Below, piece after piece: positions 31,842 to 41,974 of a stretch of 64,000 nt of DNA. The notes beneath the pieces are model-generated. The model worked only from the letters and a program-made list of their open reading frames with translations, was not told where the DNA came from and searched no databases. This DNA comes from Tetramitus jugosus (taxonomy: Eukaryota > Heterolobosea > Eutetramitea > Acrasida > Vahlkampfiidae). Where the stretch lies: contig OW569365.1 in the NCBI GenBank assembly GCA_937625935.1, forward strand, positions 1-64,000, read 5' to 3'. How positions within the stretch are numbered: the first letter of the stretch is position 1; each line of letters opens with the position of its first letter. The position numbers and the translations under genes are program-made.

Positions 31842-32681
31842 ATGTCACAAATTGTGCATCTATTATCCAAATGCTGGACAACATGCATGTACGTTACGGA
31901 AGAAATCCCTCACGACCATGACAATGACGACAATGACAATCCAGACAAAAACGACGACAATGAAGAACAACAAATGATGAATCATCTTGCATCATCATCC
32001 GTATCACTAGTCGAAGAAGAAGAAGATGTTCGTCGAAATGCCGAACTTGAAGATTACTCTCATTTCGATGGTCACACGAGTGCTCCTCCACCTGTTGTAC
32101 AACCACAACAAAAGAGTGTTTCTACTGCGACAGTAACCAATCATGAAGAACAAGGGATAATGGATACGATTGAATTGAATCCATTGGCAATTGAATTATC
32201 GCCAGCAGAGTATGAAAAACAGTGGGCCAATAGCTCAATCAGTTCTTATCGTTGCTATGCGTTGTTGAATAAGAATGACGATGAAAGTTTTGGTGATGAA
32301 AGTCGATTTGAACAAATGAATCATATTGAAAACTTGTTTGTAAAGTATAATATTTATACGTTGGCTAGTGATAGTGCAGCGGTGTTGTCTGATGATCGAT
32401 TGAGACAAATGAAGAGAAGAGTGTACATGTTTGCTGAGCGAAATTTCAATCGTGGCGATGAATCACGACAATTGTATTTGATAGAGCTGGTTATTGATAT
32501 GAATAACTCGGAAATTCAAGTTAGAGTGAAAACGACGCACGATTCTACTAATTCTTCTTCTTCGTCGATTCATGACTTTATGAGACTGATTGACCGTATC
32601 CTGTCATCAGTTTCCACACCAAAGTTGGAAGACGAGAAACAAACGACATCAAAGAAGAAGAGAAGGAGAAATCGCAACTAG
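31842..32681 (+). CDS. Stand-alone beta-adaptin appendage-like protein
   Basis: The protein has 279 residues. The N-terminal 110 are acidic and low complexity (DHDNDDNDN, VEEEEDV). From about residue 115 the sequence resembles the C-terminal platform subdomain of beta-adaptin ears (B2-adapt-app_C), closest in pattern to AP-4 beta: LSPAEYEKQWANSS, then ENLFVKYNIYTLASD, YLIELVIDMNNSEIQVRVK and a final helix FMRLIDRILSSVS. A Lys/Arg tail ends the protein. In AP complexes this domain binds accessory proteins, but here there is no trunk. It could be a split-off AP-4 beta ear or an accessory protein. The call rests on motif order and predicted secondary structure, not a search. Confidence 0.5.
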   Translation: MSQIVHLLSKCWTTCMYVTEEIPHDHDNDDNDNPDKNDDNEEQQMMNHLASSSVSLVEEEEDVRRNAELEDYSHFDGHTSAPPPVVQPQQKSVSTATVTNHEEQGIMDTIELNPLAIELSPAEYEKQWANSSISSYRCYALLNKNDDESFGDESRFEQMNHIENLFVKYNIYTLASDSAAVLSDDRLRQMKRRVYMFAERNFNRGDESRQLYLIELVIDMNNSEIQVRVKTTHDSTNSSSSSIHDFMRLIDRILSSVSTPKLEDEKQTTSKKKRRRNRN

Positions 32682-32884
32682 TAAAAGCACAATTTTTTAG
32701 GTAACTTATTTGTCAAGTTTCTTCTGTTGCCTCAAGATTGGAAAGATTGATAGATGTAATTGAAGAGACTACTCGAGAGCCTCTGTGATGTAGGCTTTTA
32801 GCTTGGTTGCGTGGAGAAAGTAATGGAATAGTTTATTTACAATTTTACTCTTCCCAAGTTTTTTCGATATATCTTTCTTCAATT

Positions 32885-33064
32885 TCACTTGTTTCCTCCT
32901 GAAAAGGTTTGTTGATGGGACGCAGCTGTTCTTGAGCTTTGCTTTGAGGTTGCACCTCCCTTTGATGAAGCTGAAGTGGGGTTATAGGAGCTTGAGTTGG
33001 GATTCATAGCGTTAGATCTGCTATCGTATGAGGACTTGGCGGAATCAGATGATTTGTCAGACAT
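32885..33064 (-). CDS. Small Ser/Asn-rich protein with MNPNSSSY motif
   Basis: The protein has 59 residues from ATG 33064; the frame is open upstream but without an ATG. The composition is Ser, Asn, Lys and Thr. The centre MNPNSSSYNP resembles short M-N-P-N-x-x-x-Y motifs that I recall from small eukaryotic proteins of unknown function. There is no signal peptide or membrane segment. The 3' gap to the appendage-like gene is convergent. Its status as a real gene is likely but not certain; I assign no function. Confidence 0.5.
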   Translation of the reverse strand: MSDKSSDSAKSSYDSRSNAMNPNSSSYNPTSASSKGGATSKQSSRTAASHQQTFSGGNK

Positions 33065-33554
33065 GGTCTTGTTATTGGTATGTTCGTTTGTTGTTGTGAG
33101 AGAAAGCAATGAATACAGGAAACAACAACCAACTTTTATGCATCCCGTGGTCAATCACGAAATTAGAAGATCTGAACAATTTTGAAGGAGGTTAAATTAT
33201 AAGCATCAGCTGGGAATTTTATCGTACATTATTACTTGATCTAACGGTTGTTTTACAACAAACGACTTTCTCAAAGTCAATAGTCGAGTTATCACAACTC
33301 AAAGAATGAAACATCTGAGGACCAGCTGAGAAACCAGCAACACGAATGAACTCTCCTGAACCGACATTTATTCTCTAAATCCAAACAAAGACCTTGTTAG
33401 TTGTTTCACTGGAGGGTTGTCCACTGAAATCAAATAAAATTTTCGACTTCTGGGGTTTGGCGCCCTGGACAGCGGTTACTGGCGATTCTATGGAAAGAAT
33501 CAGTAAACCATACACTCTTTGGCATTGTGTTTAAGGCACAATTTATTTGACAAG
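33065..33554. other. Intergenic with a possible coding remnant
   Basis: This stretch lies between the small protein and the armadillo gene. On the minus strand a stop-free frame of about 50 codons (33380-33225, containing GEFIRVAGFSAGP and FEKVVCC) has natural-looking composition and is preceded by a TTTAG acceptor-like site. Further upstream, an ATG at 33525 opens a 31-codon frame ending before another TTTCAG. No assembled gene could be built from these pieces with confidence. Confidence 0.35.
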
Positions 33555-36500
33555 TTACTTAATGTTTTTACGCTTGGCCAAAATGTCTCTCATATTCTGC
33601 TTCTGTTCAGTCTCGGATGATGCAGGTGTGGTCAACTTGTTGCCCGAGTTTCCTCTTGGAACAGTAGTATCAACAGTCTTGCTGCCAAAGAATGTGTTGT
33701 ACAGTTTAGCCTTCAAGCTGTTGCTTCCAGGCTTCTTGATAGCACGTCTAAATGGAGGGAAAATTTCCTCACGTCTGTAAGCTGCAGCGGCAGCATAGAT
33801 GCATAGTGCAATTTCTTCAATGTATGATTGTTGCATGTTTGGTGCAATGGAGTTTGGTGCAACGAAGACACTGCTGTACTTGCCCTTGGTGCTTGGTCTT
33901 GTAATACGTTCGTCCTCTTCTTCATTTCCACCCATGATTGCATTTTCAACATCAATGACGGCTTGAGAAGCTGTCATTTCATCATCGGATCCATGGCCGG
34001 AGCTCATCATATCGGTCGAAGTTAACAAGTCTTCATCATCGTCGACTTCACTGGCAGTGGTTGTTTCAAAGTCTTCATCTGCCTCCTCTGCAACCTTACT
34101 CTTCGAGTGAGCCTTCTCCTTTGTGACAAGACTGAGCGCATAAGGACGAGCCCAATCGAGAGTTGGATCATCATCCTTGTTGTCTCTGAGCTTACCAATA
34201 TCGATCAAGAAGTAATCTTCCAAGTTGTGTTGCTTACTGTGCTTATAATCAATCTTTCTAATGTTGTAATCGAAGTGAACTGTGTAGTAGCACTTGTCAG
34301 TCAGCAGCAACAATCTCTCTTGTCTCATACCGTCCTTGTTAAACTTGACAATCTTCCATCCCTTGAGGAACAGTTCGTTATGATCCATGACAGCATTCTT
34401 TGCGGCAATGAAACCTTGATTCTCTTGGAAGTTTGGTTTCCACAAACTGATGGCTGTCTCCAAATGGAAGTACAGTGCGTTCAAGTCACCAATCAAGGGA
34501 ATTCTAGAGTCACTTGTTACCTTCTTGAGCGATTCGACAGCGAGTTGGTATGCCTCATCTTGTTCCTCTTCATCAGCGTTGTAACCTGTCACGTCTTCGT
34601 CATAAATCTCCATTGAGATCTCAGCAGCCAAGCTCTTTGGGGTCAAGAGACGTCCAGTCTGTGCAATTCTGTATCTCATGATCAAATTTTCAATCTTCAC
34701 TTCGCAGTAGTCTTTGGAGTCTTCTGAATCGTTCACTTCGAGAATAATCATCGCTACATTGTTCTGGAACGCAAGCAGATTACCAGGTGATGAGTTGATA
34801 AAGATTTCGGTGGCAAAAACAATTCCATCCCATAATGCTTCTCTGCTCAAGAGTCCCATGGCTTCGCTGGCAATCTCCTTTTGCTTTTCCAACCTTCTCC
34901 AATTGACATGGACACGAATGTGTCTTCTATTCATCAACTTTTGAATGGACGATTGAGTCACTTGGACAAAGTCCCTTGCAATTCTGAAAATTTCATCATA
35001 GTTCACCATGTCATCACCAGTGTTTTCTCCTGTTAGTGCATACATGGTGGCATCTGACTCTGTCTTCAACACACGCAGAATCTCCTTGGCCAACAAAATG
35101 ACTTGATCTGAATTGTCAGTTTGTTTCAAAAGCTCCTTCAATCTTTGAAGAACACCTTCCTTCTTGAGAATCATTCTACCATTAGGTGTACGAACAAATG
35201 GTCCGACAGCAATCAAACCAGCCTCCAACTCGGCCTGAGTTGCCTTCTGACTCAACAAGTTGATCAATGGCTTCAATCCTCCAATACTGTACAACTTTTT
35301 CTGGAAGGAGTCATGAACGTTCATGCTGGCAAACAGAGAAGCAATCACAATGCTCTCCACCTTGCTCTGAATCATCTCCAACAATCTTGCAATCACACCG
35401 AGATCAACCAATTGATTGGCACACTTTGGATGGATGGCAAATGCAGAGATGGCAGAGATGACATGTTGTCTCTTGTCTGCGTCCTTGCAACCAATCAACA
35501 GATCCAACAACAGATTGGTCAAGAAGAGACCATCCTTCATTTGTTCTCTGAGTTGTTCCAATGTTTGAGCATCGACTTGTTTAATCTCTGGCGCGGCATC
35601 ATCCGTTGTCTCAGAAGTGGCTTCTGCTTCCGATGGAGGAGCAGGTGCAGCCGTTGTAGGAGCAGTTGGTGTTGCTGGTGCTGGCGGTGCTGTTGATTTG
35701 GATGGTGTTGCCGGTGCTGGCGGTGTTGGTTTTGCAGGAGTTGCAGGAGTTGCAGGCGTTGTTGGTTTGGTTGCAGGTGTTGCAGGTGGTGGTGGTTGGC
35801 TCTGTTGTTGTTGTTCCTGCTGTTCTTGCAACTCTTGTTCCTCATTCTTTGCATTTTCTCTAGCAATGTCCTCCAAGAGTTCCTCTGGTGGCTGAATGTC
35901 CTCCAATCCGTCTTCATAGACATCATCGTTTCGATCCATCTCATCCATATTATCACGCAACTCATCAGCGTCCAAAAAGTCGTCTCTCTCATCATTGTAC
36001 ACTTCCAATCCCAACATTTTGAGCACATTTTCCTCAATGGATGCCACATTGGCCACAATCTTGATGGCAAGCTTTTGAACAGCTGCAGAATGAGCAATAA
36101 ATTCAGGTGAGAGTTGCGATGGATCGACACCACTGGTCTGCTCTGCCAGGCCCTTCATGAGATGACACAGGACGGGCAATCCGTTGCAATTGACAACCTT
36201 TAGCTTATTTCTTCTCAATTTGTCTCTGTTTGCTCTATTGTGACTCGAGTACACAAGTTTCTCCTCTGGTAACTCTTCTGTAATGTTGGCCAAGATTTTG
36301 CAGCACAATTCTCTGCCTTCACAGTTTTGAACATTCTTCTCTGTGGCTTCAGACACCTTACCCATGGTCAACAAGTGAGATCTTGTTCGAATGTATTGAA
36401 TCAAGCAAGGAATAGCACTCGTAAGACTTGCTCTGCATCGATTGTCCAACAGTGTTACATTGTGCAGTGTTCTCAACACGTGAATGCACATTTTTCGATA

Positions 36501-37289
36501 GGCGACATTGTCGTAAAACAGGCCGCGCTTCAACAGCTCGACCAACGCATCCACCGTAGCAAACTCTACAATGGCACGACAACATTCCTTGTGTTCGGAC
36601 AAGTGATGATAGAATTGAGCGGCCCACTGTTCCGTGTGCTTGACCTCGACACAAATGGACGTTGCTTCCATGAAGCTCTCACTCTGCACCAACGAGTGCG
36701 CACACGACTCTTGAGTGACCAACAAGTCCAACAACTGACTCGCCTTGTTTCTATTTTTTTCTGCTTCTCTCTGTATGATGGCAATGAGAGCGACCAGATT
36801 GTTTTGCTTGGCCAATTTTTCCTGATTTTTCCTGTAGCTCTGAACGAGTTGCCACAGCGCTTCCAACGTTCCGGATTGAATGTTGGGCGAGTTGAACTGT
36901 TCTAGAAAGCGTTGTGAGCACAGTGCTGCGATACACTCGGTGCTATCACCCAACAACATTCTACTTCTTTCAAATGTGGCCAAATGACCAATCGCAACCA
37001 GTAAACTACTGTGAATCAATCTGCTCGTTATCGTTTCGTCCAACATCATGTGAACCATGCGTTTCATGACTTCGAGTGGAACGACCTTTGTGTTGTTGAG
37101 TGATGCAATCGTCGATAGTGTAGCAACGACTTTTGATGTTACAAGTGCTGGTGGTGGTGGTGCTGCTCCACCACCTGAATCAGCGTTATTGTTGTTGGAA
37201 GAAGATGGGGCGATGAGTGGTGGTGCACCCAAGTCTTCCAAGGCATCTTTTACGTTGAATTTGGTATTGTTCGCCATCGATGATGCCAT
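33555..37289 (-). CDS. Armadillo-repeat protein with hSac2-like C-terminal domain
   Basis: The frame encodes 1244 residues from ATG 37289. Helical armadillo/HEAT-type repeats fill residues about 45-460 and 590-720 (e.g. LVALIAIIQREAEKN, LEALWQLVQSY, VIARLLEMIQSKVESIVIASLF, GGLKPLINLLSQKATQAELEAGL). They are interrupted by an acidic stretch and a Pro/Ala/Thr-rich linker with repeated PATP. The C-terminal part contains a PH-like segment (GWKIVKFNKDGMRQERLLLLTDKCYYTVHFDYNIRKIDY) like the hSac2 domain of INPP5F and TPRG proteins. The end is basic (KLYNTFFGSK). A membrane-associated scaffold is plausible; the exact role is unknown. Confidence 0.75.
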   Translation of the reverse strand: MASSMANNTKFNVKDALEDLGAPPLIAPSSSNNNNADSGGGAAPPPPALVTSKVVATLSTIASLNNTKVVPLEVMKRMVHMMLDETITSRLIHSSLLVAIGHLATFERSRMLLGDSTECIAALCSQRFLEQFNSPNIQSGTLEALWQLVQSYRKNQEKLAKQNNLVALIAIIQREAEKNRNKASQLLDLLVTQESCAHSLVQSESFMEATSICVEVKHTEQWAAQFYHHLSEHKECCRAIVEFATVDALVELLKRGLFYDNVAYRKMCIHVLRTLHNVTLLDNRCRASLTSAIPCLIQYIRTRSHLLTMGKVSEATEKNVQNCEGRELCCKILANITEELPEEKLVYSSHNRANRDKLRRNKLKVVNCNGLPVLCHLMKGLAEQTSGVDPSQLSPEFIAHSAAVQKLAIKIVANVASIEENVLKMLGLEVYNDERDDFLDADELRDNMDEMDRNDDVYEDGLEDIQPPEELLEDIARENAKNEEQELQEQQEQQQQSQPPPPATPATKPTTPATPATPAKPTPPAPATPSKSTAPPAPATPTAPTTAAPAPPSEAEATSETTDDAAPEIKQVDAQTLEQLREQMKDGLFLTNLLLDLLIGCKDADKRQHVISAISAFAIHPKCANQLVDLGVIARLLEMIQSKVESIVIASLFASMNVHDSFQKKLYSIGGLKPLINLLSQKATQAELEAGLIAVGPFVRTPNGRMILKKEGVLQRLKELLKQTDNSDQVILLAKEILRVLKTESDATMYALTGENTGDDMVNYDEIFRIARDFVQVTQSSIQKLMNRRHIRVHVNWRRLEKQKEIASEAMGLLSREALWDGIVFATEIFINSSPGNLLAFQNNVAMIILEVNDSEDSKDYCEVKIENLIMRYRIAQTGRLLTPKSLAAEISMEIYDEDVTGYNADEEEQDEAYQLAVESLKKVTSDSRIPLIGDLNALYFHLETAISLWKPNFQENQGFIAAKNAVMDHNELFLKGWKIVKFNKDGMRQERLLLLTDKCYYTVHFDYNIRKIDYKHSKQHNLEDYFLIDIGKLRDNKDDDPTLDWARPYALSLVTKEKAHSKSKVAEEADEDFETTTASEVDDDEDLLTSTDMMSSGHGSDDEMTASQAVIDVENAIMGGNEEEDERITRPSTKGKYSSVFVAPNSIAPNMQQSYIEEIALCIYAAAAAYRREEIFPPFRRAIKKPGSNSLKAKLYNTFFGSKTVDTTVPRGNSGNKLTTPASSETEQKQNMRDILAKRKNIK

Positions 37290-37589
37290 GGTTGATGTAC
37301 GGTGATGTTGTTGTTGTTGTTGTCTGGTGGTGGTGGTGGTGGTTGTTGTGTATGTGTCTTCAACTACAATAAAAAAGAAAGACGACTCTCAATCAACAAA
37401 AGATTTTGTTTGTTTTGTGTTTCTGCCTCTTTGTTTTTTGTCAGTGAAAGTGTCAACCAACGTCAAATGTCGTCCTGTCGGATAAATAGGAGCAGGACAG
37501 TAGATACCAAAAAATATTGTGTGTTGTCCGAGGGGTTCTTTCAGTGGGAATCATCACAGGGATGCATGAGCATTAGTAAACGTCAAGGT
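37290..37589. other. Promoter region of the armadillo gene
   Basis: This 300-bp gap lies between two minus-strand genes. It contains (GTT)n and (GGT)n runs just upstream of the armadillo gene start (37303-37345). I see no gene. Confidence 0.45.
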
Positions 37590-38610
37590 CTACAGGGTTG
37601 AGTTTAAGCCACTTCCAAAGACGATGGATCTTGTGGGTCCGGATTTACCCCATGATTGAGGTCTGAACACTGGTGCAGATTTTCTGTTCGGGTCCTTCTT
37701 CAGAATGGTCTTGTCATATGGATCTTCCTTGTATTCTGGGAATGGATTCAAAGTTGAATTCAAACCTTTCTTTGGTGGAGAGCTCGGTCTGAATGGTGTA
37801 ACTGGTTTCTTTGGACTACTCTTCCCTGGAGTTTCTGGTTTCGGGGCAAGCACCTTCTCATCTGTACTGTACACTCTAGAGGAACCGACATGCTGATTCA
37901 CATCAAAGAACTCCCTATTTACACTCGTCGATTTGAAAGGTGTGGCTTGCATTTTCTTCTTTTGTTCCTCTTTCTCTTTGAGAGACAACTCTCTTTGTAG
38001 CTCGTATGGATCAGGTGCATACTCGAACTCTTTGCCGATTGTTGTATTTGAAAATCCATATGTTCCTTTCTTGGACGGATTCGTCAGAATATTTTTCTTC
38101 TCCTGAGGTATCTTATTTCTCTTGTTTTCCCCCTTAAGGACCACATTGTATTCGACCATGTGTTCTGGTAGTTTTCCAATGGTACCATACAATCCTCCCA
38201 GGGTGGTACTCTTCTTCTGAGGACTGGAAGGCCGAAATGGTTTTGGAACAAGTTGTTTTTTCTTCAGTTCCTGCTGGTACTTTCTCTCATGAGTGCCTGG
38301 ATCCATGTATGTATCAGTCTGCGAAATATTCAGAAAATTAGAGTCAATAAAGTCACATTCAGAAACATTGAAAAAAACTCAAAAATGCAATGAATTTTAC
38401 CTCAAAGAGTGGTTTAAAGCTGTCAAACGTGACCCCACTACCTACTTTCCCCTTCTTGGTGGGATTGGTTGAAAACTGTTTTCCTTTGTGGCGGCCCTTC
38501 TCATCCGACCTTTTGCTATACTCATCTCCTATCGATAGATAACTGGGTTGATGAAACAAACCCAAAGAGTTCATATCATTTGTGTAGGTCTTTTTCGCAG
38601 TATCAGCCAT
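37590..38610 (-). CDS. CFAP96: CFAP96 (C4orf47/UPF0602) homologue, cilium-associated
   Basis: Two exons (38610-38401 and 38318-37590) across an 82-bp GT-AG intron give 312 residues, close to the human protein length of about 310. Family hallmarks are present in order: GLFHQPSYLSIGDEY, GKQFSTNPTKKGKVG, FDSFKPLFE...YMDPG (joined by the splice), PFRPSSPQKK, GGLYGTIGKLPEH, NILTNPSKKGTYGFSNTTIGKEFEY, ATPFKSTSV, FDVNQHVG and a second FRPSSPPKKG. The family is found in ciliated eukaryotes and is associated with centrosomes and ciliary axonemes. The start was chosen at the first in-frame ATG (MADTAKK). Confidence 0.88.
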
Positions 38611-38899
38611 TCTATTCGTAAATCTGTACAAGTCGTGAATCTGTCAACGAAAGAGCAAGATGCAACTCAATATTTTTCTTCTCTTGTTTTTCAGACCTTG
38701 AATTTACGAAAGGCGCTCGTAACGTTCACTCTCACCATCGAAAGACCCAAAAAGCTGTAACCGTCCAGTTTCATCGGTTGCTTTTCCCCGATTCTCCAAC
38801 AGTTCAATCGCCCGCCGAACATCAGGGAAAAATCACATCAAAAAAAAATATCAAAATCGCTTCCTTGACACAACAAACAAACCTCTCACGTGAAACATC

Positions 38900-40249
38900 A
38901 TGATGTATATTGCGACTCCAACAAGTGGTTACGTACCCAACAATGATTCTGACAGCAAGAAACTCGAATCATCATCATCTTATGTGGGTCATGATCCTGA
39001 GGAACCAACCATTGAACTTCCCTTTCTTCCCTGTGCCTTTTACAATCGATTGGAAAGTAAGGCACAAAGCAGTAATAACGGCAGCAGCAGTAACAGAGGA
39101 ACAACAGAAGAAGTGTTTTTTGATCATAGTCAACTGAGCACAGCTGTTCGAGTCAAGGATGTGTATATTGGATCGTATATGACACTGGTGACAACGTATG
39201 ATGATCCATGCGCACTGTACAAGTATAATCACAAGCCCACTGTGGATGAGTCTGGTGCTCTGGCGCCATTTTACAAGGCGGAGTTTTTAGGAAAACCGAT
39301 TACGTCGGAGATAACTTCAGTGTCGGTTGGGTACAGTCATCAGATGGTGCTGTGCAAGTGGAGCAATGAGTTGTTTATTTGTGGAAGTGCGAGCAATGGT
39401 CGATTGGAAGTGGATCACGATCTAGACAAGTTTGCATTGTTCAATCACAAGCGCTTCAATCCAAACAATTTGCCCATCACGATTGCAAAGTGTGGCGGCA
39501 TTCATTCCATGATTGTGTTGGACAATCGGCTTCTGTATATGACTGGTTGGGGTGGGTATGGACAACATGGACAAGGAACATTGGAAGACGTGAGACTGTT
39601 TTCGTTGGCCAATCCGAATTTTGAGCCTCATGAGCGCATAAAGATTGTCGCAGCAGGTTCAGCGCACACCGTTGTCGTCACTGAAGAGAATATCGTGTAT
39701 GGATGCGGTTGTAATGAAGAGAAGATGCTTGGTGTGGGAGGAGGTCATGCACTCACCACACTAACAAAACTCACTTTTCATGAAGTGTTTCGTGGAAGAA
39801 GCATCGAGCAAGTGGAGTGTGGTTATCGAAGCACGTTGTTCCGACTGAACACGAATGAAGTGTACTATATGGGTCACAATTCCTATAAGGAGGCAGGTTA
39901 TGATTCTGTGTGGCCAGATGCACCAACTCAGATTATGTTCCCAGCGTTAAATCTTGCCCGTGAAGTATCCATCTCCTGTAGTCTGTATGCAACTTGCATA
40001 TGCTTGGATCGACACAAGTCGTATCTTGCGGGCAAAGTGGCGGACAGTTCGACTGCACAGGCCACTTTCACCCGCATTGCACTTCCTCGAGCCTTGATGC
40101 GAGCTTCTGTAAAAACAATCTGTTCTTTTTCAGGAGTGGCTGCTTTTGAGATATCGAACACAACAAAGCAGTTGGAACAGTTCTTTGCCGGTTTGAGTCA
40201 ATCCATCTCTCGGTGTAGATTCACTGATTTAGAGGTTCTATTTGCCTAG
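38900..40249 (+). CDS. RCC1-like beta-propeller protein
   Basis: The protein has 449 residues from ATG 38900. The N-terminal 80 residues are Ser/Asn-rich. RCC1-type repeats follow, with G.....VVVTEENIVYGCGCNEEKMLG, ITSVSVGYSHQMVLCKWSNELFICGSASNG, IAKCGGIHSMIVLDNRLLYMTGWGGYGQHGQG and IEQVECGYRSTLFRLNTNEVYYMGHNS. Repeats are degenerate after residue about 330. No BTB domain follows. RCC1 proteins act as guanine exchange factors or protein scaffolds; specific residues for Ran exchange cannot be judged. Many RCC1-like proteins of unknown role occur in amoebae. Confidence 0.8.
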   Translation: MMYIATPTSGYVPNNDSDSKKLESSSSYVGHDPEEPTIELPFLPCAFYNRLESKAQSSNNGSSSNRGTTEEVFFDHSQLSTAVRVKDVYIGSYMTLVTTYDDPCALYKYNHKPTVDESGALAPFYKAEFLGKPITSEITSVSVGYSHQMVLCKWSNELFICGSASNGRLEVDHDLDKFALFNHKRFNPNNLPITIAKCGGIHSMIVLDNRLLYMTGWGGYGQHGQGTLEDVRLFSLANPNFEPHERIKIVAAGSAHTVVVTEENIVYGCGCNEEKMLGVGGGHALTTLTKLTFHEVFRGRSIEQVECGYRSTLFRLNTNEVYYMGHNSYKEAGYDSVWPDAPTQIMFPALNLAREVSISCSLYATCICLDRHKSYLAGKVADSSTAQATFTRIALPRALMRASVKTICSFSGVAAFEISNTTKQLEQFFAGLSQSISRCRFTDLEVLFA

Positions 40250-40265
40250 TCAAAGTAAATATCTT

Positions 40266-41725
40266 TCAGTCTTGATTGGTTCGCATTGAGTCTAGGTTTT
40301 CGTTGTTTGATCGGATGGCGTCTGATCGAGTGCGTAAGCCCTTCCGGCTGATGATGGATGAGATTGGGGTTTCTTCCGCGTTTGGTCCTCCACTGGTGTC
40401 GCTTGCAGTAGGTCCAATCTTGTAAAGGCTAATGATCGAGGGTTTATGTTGTAAGACTCTAGATCTCCGAGTGGATCTCCGGGAGATTGACACTCCATCT
40501 CCAAGGACATCCTCTATTGACGTGATACTGCCAGAACTAGAGGCTCGATTGAGTGACCGCCGCCTGCTGGGTTGTACTGACAGATCTGGCTTGCCATTGG
40601 ATGATGCGAGTGATGAAGATCTTGACGAAGGTAAAGAACCGCTCTCCTCTGATGAGTTGACAGAATAGTTTGACATTCCATCAACTGATTCCATATCATG
40701 CTCGTTCAACATTATTTTACTTCCGGCTCGTCCCCGTGCATATGGTCGATATCTACCGTGCGAGTTCGTTTTCATTGATTGAAGAGAAGATATTAATTCG
40801 TTAAGATCTCTCATTAACACTGACGATGCGTCTGATTCATTTCCCTTCTCATCCAATTGTAATTTCTTTTCTTTGATAAAGTGAACGAGTTGATCAAACT
40901 TGTTCGTTTCTTCTCGACTATTGCGCAGTTCCTCTTCTATTCTTTCCAGCTCAATACTATAGTTCTTCTTCATTGTTTCTGCCTCGAAATGATAGTCCTC
41001 ATATTGTTGTGTGATCTCTTTCAATTGTTGTAGTTCATAATGCGCTTGGGCCACTGTCTTCTGAAGAGCTGTCAAGTCATCTCCAAACTTTTCGGTCTGA
41101 TTCAGTAACAAATTCTTCTCTCTCATCATTCCAAGTTTCAAACTGCGTATTTTCTCATCGCTAACCTTTAATTTCGTTTCGATGTCTGTTTTCTGTTGTT
41201 GCATCTCGACGTGTTGGTTCTCTCGTTCATGGTTAGATTCCTGCTCGATTTCAAGCTCTGTGCATTTCATGATAACTCTCTGTAGTTCCACTGATAAATT
41301 CGTTTTATCAATATTCACAGTTTCCAATTCTTTCTTCAGTAGAGTAATTTGTTCTTCCTTCTCAATAATCAAGTCTCTCGCCAGTTCGATTTGTTGTCTC
41401 AGTTGGTCGACTTCTCGCTGTTCAGCATCGTTTTGTTTCGTCTCTACTCCTATGCTCGATGATTGTTGTTGCAACCTTTTGTGTAACATCTTGTTCTCCT
41501 ATTGTAGTAAAGAGTGAGAATGAACCGATTGTCATACTCATTAGAAAGACATAAACAACTCACTCTTTGTACCTCTATCATTTTAGAGCTAAGAATCGAG
41601 ATTAAGTTCTTTCGTTCAAGATTCTTCATCTCGAATTGATCAATCAACTCGCTACTGAGCTTCTGAGAGACACGATTCGGCCGACATTGTTTTTCATTGG
41701 GAGGTCCCACAGTTTCCGAAACCAT
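40266..41725 (-). CDS. Coiled-coil protein
   Basis: Two exons (41725-41564 and 41498-40266) across a 65-bp GTGAGT...AG intron give 464 residues. A long heptad coiled coil runs from about residue 20 to 290 (e.g. VDQLRQQIELARDLIIEKEEQITLLKKELETVNIDKTNL), passing through the splice (MIEVQR|ENKMLHKRL). A basic Ser-rich tail follows (RGRAGSKIM, SSRSSSLASSN, RRRSLNR). A CAG directly before the ATG leaves open an upstream non-coding or coding exon. It could be a structural or tethering protein; the family is not identified. Confidence 0.7.
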
Positions 41726-41974
41726 CTGGAATTTGAAGGAAGCCAGTGTTTTGCAATCAAGGAGCTATTCTTTGAATAAATAAGAAGAGGAAGAATAGGA
41801 CTTGATCTAACAATTGTGTGGATTCGTTTCAAACCGCGACATTCATAGATGTCTCTTTTGCATGAGGACAAATTTCAACCGACAACGGTTCGTTACAGGA
41901 AAATTGAATCTTTTGGGGCCGTATGAACGAATCGCTCCACGATTGATAATATTTGAGTAAAACTTTATATGAGA

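Noticed and set aside
35617..35895. Val/Gly/Ala-rich plus-strand frame within the armadillo gene
   Set aside because: It is the antisense of the Pro/Ala/Thr linker of the minus-strand gene.
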